Position numbers and translations under genes: made by a program
In this document: piece after piece, positions 51,601 to 59,147 of the stretch
Numbering within the stretch: the stretch's first letter is position 1
How the letters are laid out: every line of letters starts with the position of its first letter
Source: Spirosomataceae bacterium TFI 002
GTDB taxonomy: Bacteria; Bacteroidota; Bacteroidia; Cytophagales; Spirosomataceae
DNA length: 64,000 nucleotides
Assembly: GCA_900230115.1 (NCBI GenBank)
Contig: LT907983.1
Coordinates: forward strand, 1,054,001 to 1,118,000
Reading direction: 5' to 3'
The notes under the pieces: model-generated
The model's database searches: none
What the model saw: only the letters and a program-made list of their open reading frames with translations
Told to the model about the DNA's origin: nothing

Positions 51601-54600
51601 CCATGTGTGGCTGCGACTAGCTCTATTAAAATAAATATTAATGGAATTAAAGTGAAGCCTCTTATTACTTCTAATAAATCTCCTAACATTTGTTTAGGTG
51701 ACTCAGTACAACTTACTGCAACTCAAAATGCAGCTGGTTACATGTGGAGCAATGGAGCAACTACTAAGACTATTCTTGTGAAAACTCCAGGTGACTATAC
51801 AGTTAAATTGGTGAATGAGGATGGATGTAACTCTGTGAGTTCTGATGTATTCGCAGTGAAAATTAACAGTAACATTGTTGCTCCTACAGTAGTAGATCTA
51901 GCTAAGAATACTTGCCCAGCAACTACAGTTGACCTAGCACAACAAGTGACAAGTTCGCCTACTACCGAAAACGGAGTATTCGAATTCCGTACTGGTGTAA
52001 GCCCAACCTCAAGTATCATTGCGAATGTAAGTGCAATGACAGCTGGTGATTACTACGTATTCGAAAAAACTCCAACAGGATGTTACAGTAGCCCATCTCA
52101 AATCAAAGTTTCAATCGATAATTGTGACGTAACTGAGGGAGATGCAGATATTGCAATAACAATAGTTGGAAGCAAAAGCAGTATTGTAATTGGAGATGAT
52201 GTTGTTTACACTATAACAGTGACTAACAATGGACCGTCAACTGCTACGAATGTTAAAATAGAAAACACTCTTCCAGCTGGTATAACTCCTGTAGGAGGTA
52301 CACCTAACTTGATCCAAGTGGATAATAAGCTAAAGGCGAGCATACCAACATTGGCCAAAGGCGAAACAATAACTTATACATACACTGGGAAAGTGACCAA
52401 GGCGGGACTAATATCTAACCAAGCTCAAGTTGCTGGCTTAGATCAAACAGACCCAGTTTCGAGCAACGACTTCAGTAAGTTTGATCTCGAGTGTACTACT
52501 TGCCAACAAACGTGTATTGCTGCAGCTCTTAAAGCTGATACGCTAAGACAACAAGATGGCTCTTGGAATATCAGATTCACTTCTATTGTGGAAAACTGTG
52601 GAAATACTAATATGACTGGCGTAGAATTGCTAGACGATTTGTCTACTATGTTCCAAAGCCCTGCTGCATTTACAATAGTTCAGCAGCCTACAGTTAATAA
52701 TGGAAGTGATTTAGTACCAAATACCGCTTATAATGGCTCTACCGATACAAATCTATTGATTGGCACATCAAGTACTTTGGCTCCTGGGAAAATTGATACA
52801 GTTGTGTGGGTGATCAACCTTACTCCAGCTGGAACCAAAGGACCTTACAGCACAAATGCTGTAGCCAAAGGAGTTGGACTGACAATCTTCGATATACCTG
52901 AAAGTGTTTCTGATGTATCAAATGATGGTTCTATCATAGAGAAGCCAAGTGGAGAGCCTACAGTAGTTAGACTATTCAATTCTCCATCTATCGGTCTTGC
53001 TCTAGCAATTTCAGATACTACCAAGCTTAATGATGGTAGCTACGATGTTACTTACAAAGCAACTGTGAAGAACAATGGCTCACTAACATTAAACAATGTT
53101 TTACTGAGCGATACTTTGTCAACTACATACACTAGCCCAGCATCTTTCTCTGTAAAATCGATTAAGAATGTGAAGCCAACGAGTAGCTTAGTAGTTAACA
53201 CTGCATATAACGGAAATGCTGATAGCAAGCTTACAATGCCAAGTAGCACAATGGCTCCTGGCCAAGTGGATACAATCTGCTTCGTAGTCAATGTGAAGCC
53301 CGCTACTATTAAAGAGTTTGAGAATTCAGCATTGGTAGAAGGAACAGGTACACTTGACGATGCAACAACACAAAAAGTTGTTGACAAATCGAATCTAGGT
53401 TACAACCCAGATGCTCCAGGAAGCAAACCAACTCCTTTGATTATCACAACAGATAATACTAATTCTATTCAAAAAGCTTGTGTAGGAATAGCTCTTTATG
53501 TTGCTGATACTGCGAAACAAGGAAATGGTTCGTATAACATTACATACCATGCATTGATACGTAACTGCGGAAATGTAAACTTGAAAGACATTACATTATG
53601 TGATACGCTTTCAAACACGTTCACTGATCCATCTGTAGCAACGCTAGTAGGTAAGCCAACTTTAGGTTCAGGAAGTACTTTACAAGTTGACACCACATTT
53701 AATGGTGTTGATAAGACTTGCTTATTGAATTCAGCAAATAGTACTTTGGCTCCTAACAAAGTTGATACAGTTAAATGGACAGTTAACCTTGTTCTCAACA
53801 GCTTCAACGGTCCATTTAGAAACAATGTAATGGTAACTGGTAAAACAGCTAGTGATGAACTTGTTAGCGACATTTCAAATAATGGAATGGATCCTAATCC
53901 GAATGGCTCCACTCCTACTGTCCTTAACTTCAACAACCTTCCACAAGCCCTAATTGGTCTTGCAAAAGAAGTAGAAGAAGTGAAGAGCATTGGAAACGGT
54001 AAGTATGAAGTAATTTTTAACTTCACAGTTAAAAACTACGGTATCAAAGACTTTGAAAGAGTTCAAGTACAAGATAACCTTGCAGCTACATTTGGTGACA
54101 AAGTCATCATCGATAGCACCAAGGTAATTGAGACTTCGACAAATTTCACTGCCAACGACATATTTACAGGTAAAGGTCAATTGATCGACATGTTGGTAGA
54201 TAGCTCTAGTACTCTTGTTAGAAATGGTGCTGGGTTTGTTAAACTATGGACAAGAGTAGATATTACTCAAGCTGATTCTGCTGTATTCGAAAACATGGCT
54301 TTAGCAATTGGATACACTGCCGATTCTTCAATTGATGATCAATCTACAGAAGGAACAGATCCGGATCCAGAAGCTGATGGAACTCCAGAAAACAACACTA
54401 TTCCTACTCGAGTAGACCTTGGAATCGTTCAAGACACTACTGTAGCATTTACTCCACTTGGTATTGCCAAGTCTGTATCTGACACAGCATCTGTAATTGA
54501 CGGAAGCTACCAAGTTACTTACAAGGTCATTGTTAAGAACTTTGGTACTCGTGAACTTACGAATGTCAAACTACAAGACTCACTGTCTGCTGTATTCTCT

Positions 54601-55290
54601 GATAGTACTGACTTCGGTGTGATAGGCACTCCAACCCTTTCGGCTGGAAGTCAATTGAAACTGAATACTTCGTTTGATGGTGTAACTGATTTCGATATGC
54701 TTGCAGATAGCAGTTTATTAGCTGTGGGTGCATCCGATACTGTGACTTTTAAAGTCAAGGTTCGTAATAACAGTGCAGCAAGTCAGACTTACAGTAATAC
54801 TATTTTCGGAACAGCACTTGACAGCACAACGGTAGTTAGCGACAAGTCTCACAGTGGTACTCTTGCCGATGGCAATAATAACAATAACCCAGGTGATGAT
54901 AACGATCCTACATTGTTGACACTTAAGAGTGCAGTTGATACTGACACAGTTAGAGTAGCTGTAATTATCCCAGGTGGACTTTCTCCAAATGGTGACGGTC
55001 TAAATGACAAACTCGTAATCTCAGGAATTAGAGAAAGCGACAATGTATCTATGAAGATTTACAACAGATGGGGTCACTTAGTTTTCATGACTGATAACTA
55101 TAAGAAAGACTTCCCTGGAGACAGTGATGGTTGGAATGGAAGTGCGAATCAGGGTATTAGAATTGGCTCAGCTGTTACTTCGGTACCTGATGGAACATAC
55201 TTCTACCAAGTGCAATCTGTAAACAAGCAGCTATTTGACGGAAAGCCTTATTACAACTTCCTAACAATAGCCGGAGGAAAGAAAGAGTAA
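42673..55290 (+). CDS. Giant T9SS-secreted surface protein, SprB-like (DUF11, SdrD-B-like, 16 Cys repeats, type B sorting domain)
   Basis: From the ATG at 42673, where a good signal peptide starts (MLPLSNFTQTFKSAALALLV, cleaved after TYA at residue 30), the protein has 4,205 residues. The open frame extends to 42364, and ATG 42379 would add 98 residues before the signal. Order: DUF11; four SdrD-B-like domains (GDYVWEDVDKDG type) mixed with DUF11 copies; two Ig-like parts; two DUF11; 16 repeats of about 74 residues with four cysteines each (about 47548-51087); further Ig-like modules; a DUF11; five longer DUF11-like repeats; and the T9SS type B C-terminal domain (IIPGGLSPNGDGLNDKL, NRWGHLVF, GTYFYQV). 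It should be exported by T9SS and shown on the cell surface as an adhesin. A PorP/SprF gene follows, as expected for this cargo class. Confidence 0.9.
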   Translation: MLPLSNFTQTFKSAALALLVLFTLASNTYAVDVDLRLTQSIDKSMPQLGESVKYTYYLVNDGTTNATNIGVESQLALGAITNITSTVNAGSASYAAGTGIVSWSVPSLAAGDSVKLEVFGDVIARGVYFSVAEITSSPDTDIDSSPGNSSLLEDDIATACFSVPLFLYPGDEYTVSIPAPYTYGSGITWYKGGVPITGSTSGAVVNGDNSLTISSVGDYTFSTNISTCPASGCCAIQIIPGPYGSIGDYVWEDVDKDGLQDVGESPIGGVVVELLDGSGGLIASTVTNGSGFYEFDSLLDGNYSVRFTAPTGQEFTVANNPANDALDSDADANGLSPLITISILDSNGNTRDSSDINRFNPTIDAGINTILNFDLALTKKLVSTGPFFPGQTITFDIDVINQGDLNATFVKIVDYIPAGLTLVTGQGWIADGDTARYSSNLSIATNNHTVVPISFVVDASATGTIRNSAEIAEAKGPNGSDVTDIDSTPDDNPTNDGTAKDDVVNEDGKNGGDEDDSDYADIIIGNLAEIGNYVWEDVNANGLNELGESAVSGVIVELLDNNGLVIKKDTTDANGLYLFENLVPGDYAVRFLSSSLPSGFKFTTNNNGTDDTDDSDADPLTGETVTTTLSPGESDLTWDAGIFRPASLGDYVWIDTDKDGVQDLDENGVGGVVVRLEKPDGTLVATQTTNPDGSYLFTNLTPGDYVVVFGKPSGFEPTTPNSINGTDSNDSDADPSTGASPIVTLTSGQTNRTIDAGFYMTEVFDLALRKTSIQTTVVAGAQITFDIEIINQGNLAATNINLVDYIPTGLTLNDINWTATNGTATFNTPISALAAGADTTISITFDVSNAFTGNIQNKAEISSAKGPNGEDVTDVDSTPDSNPSNDGTVVDNVIDQDGKNGGDEDDSDIANITVTQQPIFDLALIKTLKTAQPIYPGSTVVFDIQVINQGTVNATQVAISDYLPTGLTVADANWTQVGNVATYNNALSVVSGTTNTITMTATVSPSATGGLTNSAEISSAKGASGEDVIDIDSTPDNDPTNDGTPKDDVVNEDGKNNSGEDEDDSDIADITLSPLAAIGDYVWNDIDKDGIQDNDESGISGVTVTLLNSLGNTVATTTTDGTGYYDFTGLQPGAYQVMFGKPTGGFIATAQNNPADDATDSDADPVTGRSQLVTLVAGEFNRTIDAGFYSPSCESVLSIVANNSEMCVGESSSLVATTSNNADVNWYIVPSGGSILTTTASGAPYLVQPTTTTIYYAQLGTVTANCPNDRVPVALVVNARPSNPSCGNVIEICTGETTDLNSHIINGITTPGGVFEWHTGAAPTSPIVANPTTVGAGTYYLFEKSGAGCYSNPALAEIVSKSCDQIIDLSLNKVADNRNVEINDVITYTITVNNNGPSVATNVVLEDILPDGLTFVSSTSFTNNANTLTASIASIAVNETKTLTYKATANKVGTLINGAQVKSADQKDSDSTPGNFDSINEDDDDEETIRVTSPIEIADLSLQKIVSNNTPKTDELVNYTIVVTNSGPNIATNVEVEDIIPTGLSYESAAGTDNIVRNGNKVTAKFNQILVGQSVEFTVLTKVTGTGTITNTAQVTKSDQTDPDSTPNSGVNEDDDDAVTITVTNPCNPSTPLVSCANPYICSGESTVITALNCNGTIVWSNGATGASITVAPTTSSIYTARCQVGTCLSNESNPVAVIVNSIAPPFVSANKTTVCSGEAVILTATNCTGTIEWSTGQTGSSITVTPLTNTSYTAVCKVATCISSPSSPVNVNITNTTTPPTIAANKTTICGGESVTLTASSCTGTVTWSTGATGTTLNVSPSSTTTYTATCGNGTCLSPASNAVVVNVGTGSTPTINASKTDVCSGESVTLTIANCSSNVVWSSGATGNSITVNPSVTTTYSVTCGTGTCSANASIVINVGNGNTPTITVANTNICQGQTVTLNGANCTGTLSWSNGATGASITVTPLATTTYTATCGGSSSCSGNASVTISVTPKPAPPIVTCGSERICAGEPLTFTGHDCDGTVTWSTGATGTSMVVNPTVTTTYTATCTVNGCVSESSIPATITVLTQEPTITASSETVCAGTSVTLTAGTCAGTILWNNGSTAASIEVSPTVSTTYSVECTIEGCTGSTSKTINVGTGETPTIAASKLNICGGESVTLTVTNCSQPVNWSTGDSGNTLEVSPTTTTSYTATCGTSTCAGSSAVTINVGAGSAPTISSTTENICGAGSATLTVSGCTGGLTWSTGATTASITVSPTATTTYTVTCGAGACQTTASKSINVTNSENPTLSATKTEICGGESVTITANDCSSNLSWSNGATGTSITVNPTETTTYSVVCSNGGSCQGSSSITINVGNNSNLTPVITVNKSQICNGESATLSAGNCTGSISWSSGQNTATITVSPTATTTYTATCTSGSCTGEATSTITVGTGTTLTMSTDKNDVCTNEAVTISATGCTELITWSNGATGNSITVNPTATTTYTATCGTGVCASTGSVTVNVNANENPVITASKTQLCQTETVTLTASNCSGTPTWSTGQTGNSIQVSVAATTNYTVSCTNSCGTQVTGGIDITVGSPTPPTISSDGSVVCAGSSVNLTAAGCTGTVIWSNGMTGNSITVSPVVKTTYTAVCELQGSNCTSQASNSVAIDVTESPNPPTITCSTTRICVGESVTLTGIGCEGTVNWSNGQTGTSITVSPTETTVYTSTCSIGSCTSALSAPATMNVGKPIPPVVSCQNTLICSGASTVIEAAGCTGEVIWSDGQKGAVITVSPSSVTNYSAICDAGLCQSEISNVVTVAIAGGTGVNKPVVKALMNICPNTSVDLTTAVTSAVSSQGGSFVFRTGNSPNSPAVTNTSSIATSGTFYVFESTGNGCFSAGSQIDVAIIACETNVECVLNPATANAGADTTICLAGDQFQLNGTIGGAAQAGTWTTSGNGTFGNAANAQTTYKFSFEDVVKGDVTLTLTTNDPDNGGPCVAATSSIKININGIKVKPLITSNKSPNICLGDSVQLTATQNAAGYMWSNGATTKTILVKTPGDYTVKLVNEDGCNSVSSDVFAVKINSNIVAPTVVDLAKNTCPATTVDLAQQVTSSPTTENGVFEFRTGVSPTSSIIANVSAMTAGDYYVFEKTPTGCYSSPSQIKVSIDNCDVTEGDADIAITIVGSKSSIVIGDDVVYTITVTNNGPSTATNVKIENTLPAGITPVGGTPNLIQVDNKLKASIPTLAKGETITYTYTGKVTKAGLISNQAQVAGLDQTDPVSSNDFSKFDLECTTCQQTCIAAALKADTLRQQDGSWNIRFTSIVENCGNTNMTGVELLDDLSTMFQSPAAFTIVQQPTVNNGSDLVPNTAYNGSTDTNLLIGTSSTLAPGKIDTVVWVINLTPAGTKGPYSTNAVAKGVGLTIFDIPESVSDVSNDGSIIEKPSGEPTVVRLFNSPSIGLALAISDTTKLNDGSYDVTYKATVKNNGSLTLNNVLLSDTLSTTYTSPASFSVKSIKNVKPTSSLVVNTAYNGNADSKLTMPSSTMAPGQVDTICFVVNVKPATIKEFENSALVEGTGTLDDATTQKVVDKSNLGYNPDAPGSKPTPLIITTDNTNSIQKACVGIALYVADTAKQGNGSYNITYHALIRNCGNVNLKDITLCDTLSNTFTDPSVATLVGKPTLGSGSTLQVDTTFNGVDKTCLLNSANSTLAPNKVDTVKWTVNLVLNSFNGPFRNNVMVTGKTASDELVSDISNNGMDPNPNGSTPTVLNFNNLPQALIGLAKEVEEVKSIGNGKYEVIFNFTVKNYGIKDFERVQVQDNLAATFGDKVIIDSTKVIETSTNFTANDIFTGKGQLIDMLVDSSSTLVRNGAGFVKLWTRVDITQADSAVFENMALAIGYTADSSIDDQSTEGTDPDPEADGTPENNTIPTRVDLGIVQDTTVAFTPLGIAKSVSDTASVIDGSYQVTYKVIVKNFGTRELTNVKLQDSLSAVFSDSTDFGVIGTPTLSAGSQLKLNTSFDGVTDFDMLADSSLLAVGASDTVTFKVKVRNNSAASQTYSNTIFGTALDSTTVVSDKSHSGTLADGNNNNNPGDDNDPTLLTLKSAVDTDTVRVAVIIPGGLSPNGDGLNDKLVISGIRESDNVSMKIYNRWGHLVFMTDNYKKDFPGDSDGWNGSANQGIRIGSAVTSVPDGTYFYQVQSVNKQLFDGKPYYNFLTIAGGKKE
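47548..51087 (+). repeat. Array of 16 tandem repeats of about 74 residues, four Cys each
   Basis: The consensus runs PTI.A.KT.ICSGESVTLTA, then NCTGTVTWSTGATGTSITV, then SPTATTTYTATCGNGTC and a closing linker VTINVG. Cysteines fall in ICxGE, NCxG and the TCxxxxC pair, so each unit can form two disulfides. Copies vary in linker length (68 to 79 residues) and in sequence, so the array is old and not a recent DNA-level expansion. On the DNA level there is no CRISPR-like exact repetition. Confidence 0.88.
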
Positions 55291-55297
55291 AATAAAA

Positions 55298-55337
55298 GTT
55301 GTACGAAGTTTTAGTCTAGACTAAAGCCTCGTACAAC
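55298..55337 (+). terminator. Long stem-loop between the giant gene and the PorP/SprF gene
   Basis: The stem starts with perfect arms GTTGTACGA and TCGTACAAC and continues through a palindrome, TTTAGTCTAGACTAAA. One mismatch and one G-T pair are the only defects over about 20 bp. It begins 8 bases after the stop codon. No T-run follows, so it may be an RNA end or processing structure. Confidence 0.6.
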
Positions 55338-55355
55338 GAAAAATTTAATATAAAT

Positions 55356-55386
55356 ATTGTTTTTCGCAGAAGTTAACATAAATTTG
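55356..55386 (+). promoter_or_regulatory. Promoter of the PorP/SprF gene
   Basis: ATTG (55356-55359), a 19-base spacer and TAAATTTG (55379-55386) match the Bacteroidota -33/-7 promoter layout closely. The gene starts at 55482, giving a leader of about 90 bases. It implies separate expression from the giant gene. Confidence 0.6.
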
Positions 55387-55481
55387 CTAAGCTATTGAGC
55401 ATCAATATCTTGGAAATAAGTCAGGAAACTTCGGTGAAAACCATTTCAAGATAAAAGAATCTGTTACTAAAAATTACAAAA

Positions 55482-56492
55482 ATGAAAGGTCTTTTACACC
55501 ACAAGTGCGTTAAGCTAATAACGCTTGCCATAGGTTTATTCACGGCATCCCAAACCTTTGCACAACAAGAAGCTATGTACTCGCAGTACATGTTCAACAC
55601 ACTCGCAATAAATCCTGCGTATGCTGGTTCGAGAGATGTGCTTAGTATGTCGGCAATGTTGAGATACCAATGGCTTGGATTAGATGGTGCCCCATCTACC
55701 CAGTCGTTTACGATTGATATGCCAATCAAGAATGAAAAAATGGGTATAGGAGGAGCATTCTACCGTGATGCCATAGGAGTGTCATCTACTGTAGGTGGAA
55801 ATGCCATTTTTGCATATAAAGTAAAATTAGGAGCACGTACTACCATGTCTTTAGGCCTTCAAGGTGGTGTTGAAAATATCTCAAGTTTACTTTCCAATGT
55901 TGCCAATATTGGTTTAGATCCAGTTTTCTCTGCCAACAATGATATCAATAAGATGTTCCCAAATGCAGGTGCTGGTATCTTCATAAGCAATGACAAAGGA
56001 TACTTAGGAGTTTCTGTTCCAAAGATTATTGAGAACAAGCTTTCAACTTATACTCTTGATGGTGTAGATTATTCTACTTCTCAAAAAAGACACTATTTTG
56101 CAATGATGGGCTTTGTAGTTGGTAAAGGTAATGTCAAAATCAAACCTTCTACAATGTTACGTTATACTGCAGGTACACCATTAGGAATTGATGGTAATAT
56201 CAACATTTGGTTAAAAGAGAAAATTGCTTTTGGTATTTCTGGAAGAAAATCTCAAGCTACATTATCAGGACAAGAAGTTTTAGATGCAGCAGTTGGAATG
56301 TTTGAATTACAACTGACTCCACAATTGAGAATGGGATACGCTTATGATTTCAATCAAACTTCATTGAATTCGTTTAATAACTCCAATTCAAGTACTACTA
56401 GTAAATTAACAGGAACACCAACTCACGAGTTTTTATTGAGATATGAATTTGGTTACGGAAAGAATAAAATTCTTACACCAAGATATTTCTAA
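55482..56492 (+). CDS. PorP/SprF-family T9SS outer-membrane protein
   Basis: This is a 336-residue beta-barrel protein with a signal peptide (ending TFAQQ). It has the family start EAMYSQYMFNTLAINPAYAGSRD and repeating barrel strands, with an aromatic end (FGYGKNKILTPRYF). In Flavobacterium, SprF is required for secretion or surface display of the adhesin SprB, and PorP/SprF genes typically lie directly downstream of type B-CTD cargo, as here. The upstream giant protein is therefore its probable client. It is separated from that gene by a hairpin and its own promoter. Confidence 0.92.
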   Translation: MKGLLHHKCVKLITLAIGLFTASQTFAQQEAMYSQYMFNTLAINPAYAGSRDVLSMSAMLRYQWLGLDGAPSTQSFTIDMPIKNEKMGIGGAFYRDAIGVSSTVGGNAIFAYKVKLGARTTMSLGLQGGVENISSLLSNVANIGLDPVFSANNDINKMFPNAGAGIFISNDKGYLGVSVPKIIENKLSTYTLDGVDYSTSQKRHYFAMMGFVVGKGNVKIKPSTMLRYTAGTPLGIDGNINIWLKEKIAFGISGRKSQATLSGQEVLDAAVGMFELQLTPQLRMGYAYDFNQTSLNSFNNSNSSTTSKLTGTPTHEFLLRYEFGYGKNKILTPRYF

Positions 56493-56550
56493 GGAATTCG
56501 GGATTTCAGGAATAATAATTGCTCTTAGCTGAGTATAAAACGTTTACACC

Positions 56551-59064
56551 ATGTTTGTCAGGACCATAAAAAGAATTATAATAGTAGGTGTACTGGCCTT
56601 AGTCAGTACATTTACCCACGCACAGCAAGCCCTGCTGAAAGCTGCAGATCACCATTTCGAAAACTTGAGCTTCATCAAAGCTATAGATGCTTATGAGAGT
56701 GCTTTAAAGAAAAACGGATTGGGTGACACTGAAAAGCTTGATGCCAAAATAAAGTTAGCTGAGAGTTACAGTAAGATCAAGGATACGCAAAATGCCGAAC
56801 GTGTACTTAGAGAAGTCGTTGAAAGCGGAGCTAGTCTCTCAGATAACAACGTTGAGGTTTATCTAAAATATGCCCAAGCGTTAGCTAGCAACGGTAAGTA
56901 TCAGGAATCACAAAAAATGTACGATGATTATACAGCGAAAGTAGCTAGCGACCCACGTGGTAAAAAGTTTTCCAAACTGTATAATGATGTTACTGTACTA
57001 TCAAAGAATGCAAATTGCTACTTGGTAGATTATGTTACCATCAATACTAACTCTGCTGACTTTAGCCCAACTTATTATCAAAACGGATTAGTGTTTGTCT
57101 CTAATAGAAAAGCAAATGCTGGCGTACGTAGAGTATTTAATTGGAACAACACCCCATTCCTAGACCTTTATCACCTAGAAGATGTTGCCTCTTTAGGAGG
57201 AGCAACAGCCAGTCTTGGTGGCGGTGGAAGCGGTGAAGCAAGTAGTAAAAACAAAAAAGGCGGTTCATTTGCTGGTTCAGATGAATACACCCCTCCTTCT
57301 GCCAATGATTCTCGTACAATAGGTTCTTATGGTGGGAACAACATTTCTGCTGGTTTGGGATATGGTGACAAACCAATAACTGAAAGTGAGCGTTTCGACG
57401 GAACAATCAATTCAAAATATCACGAAGGCCCAGCGGCTTTTTTCAAAGATGGTCAAAGAGTAATTTTCACTCGTAACAACTTCCTGAATGGAAAAGCACG
57501 TAAAAGCTCAGACGGTATAAATAAATTGAAATTATATATTGCCAATGCTGAGAAAAATGGATGGGGCGAGCTAGCTGAACTTCCATTTAACAGTGACGAG
57601 TATTCTACTGGTCATCCTGCTCTTTCTCCAGACGAAAAATTACTATTCTTTGCATCTGACATGCCGGGTGGTTATGGTGGAACTGATATTTACGTTTCTA
57701 GATTAGACGGTGAAAATTGGTCTGCACCTATTAACCTTGGTAGCGATGTAAATACTAAAGGAAACGAAATGTTCCCATTCATAGATGAGAAAGGCAATAT
57801 GTACTTTTCTTCTGATGGACAGCCAGGACTTGGTGATTTAGATATTTTCTTTGTCCAAGTGGATGGTGTAACTCCAAAAGGACGAGTAATAAACATAGGT
57901 TCTCCAATTAATTCAAGTAAAGACGATTTCGGTATAGTAACAGATGGAATTCGTCAAACTGGATACTTTAGCTCAAACAGAAAAAGAGGCGGAGACGACG
58001 ATGACATTTACAAGTTCGAGAGACAGTGTGAATTGAAGGAAGGCTGCGACTTGATATTGGCAATTTATGATGCAGACACTAAAATGCCACTTGACAATGT
58101 AACAGTACTTTACGAAGACTCGGAAGGTAACCTACAAGAAGGCATCTCTGATGCTGAAGGTAAAATATTAATTACAGACCTTGCTGACGGTGAAGAATTT
58201 ACTTTCAGAGCAACAAGAGAAGGATATACAGCAAATACGGTTAGTTTCTCAACTGAGGGTTGTGATAATGAACCATCAAGACTTGAGATTCCACTTTCTT
58301 TCCCTGTTCCAGAAATCAGCGAAGAAACAGTTGCTGAAAACTCAACAAACTCAGGCTCACAGTCAGGTATGGGAAATCCTCAAACAGGATTCTCTGAAAG
58401 TGGCTACACTTCAGGGTCAACTTCTGGAACTGGTGTAACTTGCACGATTAGAGGAAGAGTATTATCTCAATCAGGTGGAAGTCCACTTGAAGGAGTATTG
58501 GTAACTATTAAAAGTGAATGTGACGGTACAGTACAAACTGCATACACCGACCTTTCTGGATTTTATGAATTCACAGTACAAGAAGGATGTGATTACACAC
58601 TTGAAGGTAACAAAGATGAACTCGCATCAAACGGAAAGAAAATCAGTAAGCTAAGTTGTGCTGAAGGTGGTATCACAACTGATGTTTACATGTTCACTTC
58701 TGGAGATGTTTTAAAAGTGGAAAACATTTATTTCGATTACGGAAAGTGTAACATTCGAAAAGATGCAAGAGCTGGTTTGGACAAAATCGTTACACTTATG
58801 CGTCAAAATCCAGACATGAAAATTGAGCTTAGTGCACACACAGATGCACGTAGTGAAGCTTCATTTAATGACAAAATATCACAAGGTAGAGCGAAAGCTT
58901 CTGCAGACTACCTTTTCAAAAGAGGAGTTAGCAGAACGAGAGTAGAATACAAAGGATACGGAGAAACACAACCAGTTAATGGTTGTGTGGACGGAGTAGA
59001 TTGTACAGAAGCACAGCATGCTCAAAACCGAAGAACTGAAATAAAGATTTTACAACTGAATTGA
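56551..59064 (+). CDS. OmpA-family protein with TPR, PD40 and carboxypeptidase-like domains (PorE-like)
   Basis: The 837-residue exported protein (signal ending THAQQ) has TPR-like helices at about 30-130. Four PD40/WD40-like beta-propeller segments follow (NSADFSPTYYQNGLVFVSNR, GHPALSPDEKLLFFASD, GNMYFSSDGQPGLGDLDIFF, GYFSSNRKRGGDDDDIYKF). Then come two carboxypeptidase-regulatory-like domains (the second CTIRGRVLSQSGGSPLEGVLV), and a C-terminal OmpA domain (IYFDYGKCNIRKDARAGLD, SAHTDARSEASFND, YGETQP, QNRRTEIKI). This layout is that of PorE-like proteins, which bind peptidoglycan and tether T9SS parts. A Gly/Ser-rich insert lies at about 215-280. It starts 58 bases after the PorP/SprF stop, likely the same operon. 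Confidence 0.9.
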   Translation: MFVRTIKRIIIVGVLALVSTFTHAQQALLKAADHHFENLSFIKAIDAYESALKKNGLGDTEKLDAKIKLAESYSKIKDTQNAERVLREVVESGASLSDNNVEVYLKYAQALASNGKYQESQKMYDDYTAKVASDPRGKKFSKLYNDVTVLSKNANCYLVDYVTINTNSADFSPTYYQNGLVFVSNRKANAGVRRVFNWNNTPFLDLYHLEDVASLGGATASLGGGGSGEASSKNKKGGSFAGSDEYTPPSANDSRTIGSYGGNNISAGLGYGDKPITESERFDGTINSKYHEGPAAFFKDGQRVIFTRNNFLNGKARKSSDGINKLKLYIANAEKNGWGELAELPFNSDEYSTGHPALSPDEKLLFFASDMPGGYGGTDIYVSRLDGENWSAPINLGSDVNTKGNEMFPFIDEKGNMYFSSDGQPGLGDLDIFFVQVDGVTPKGRVINIGSPINSSKDDFGIVTDGIRQTGYFSSNRKRGGDDDDIYKFERQCELKEGCDLILAIYDADTKMPLDNVTVLYEDSEGNLQEGISDAEGKILITDLADGEEFTFRATREGYTANTVSFSTEGCDNEPSRLEIPLSFPVPEISEETVAENSTNSGSQSGMGNPQTGFSESGYTSGSTSGTGVTCTIRGRVLSQSGGSPLEGVLVTIKSECDGTVQTAYTDLSGFYEFTVQEGCDYTLEGNKDELASNGKKISKLSCAEGGITTDVYMFTSGDVLKVENIYFDYGKCNIRKDARAGLDKIVTLMRQNPDMKIELSAHTDARSEASFNDKISQGRAKASADYLFKRGVSRTRVEYKGYGETQPVNGCVDGVDCTEAQHAQNRRTEIKILQLN

Positions 59065-59083
59065 GTTTTTTGAGTTAGTTAAT

Positions 59084-59112
59084 AAGCCACTCACTTTTGA
59101 GTGGCTTTTTTT
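59084..59112 (+). terminator. Rho-independent terminator after the OmpA-family gene
   Basis: AAGCCACTCA and TGAGTGGCTT form a perfect 10-bp stem around CTTT, followed by a T-run to 59112. It separates this gene from the second PorP/SprF gene. Confidence 0.93.
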
Positions 59113-59147
59113 ATGCCTAGATTTCCAAAATAATTGTGATTCCAAAT

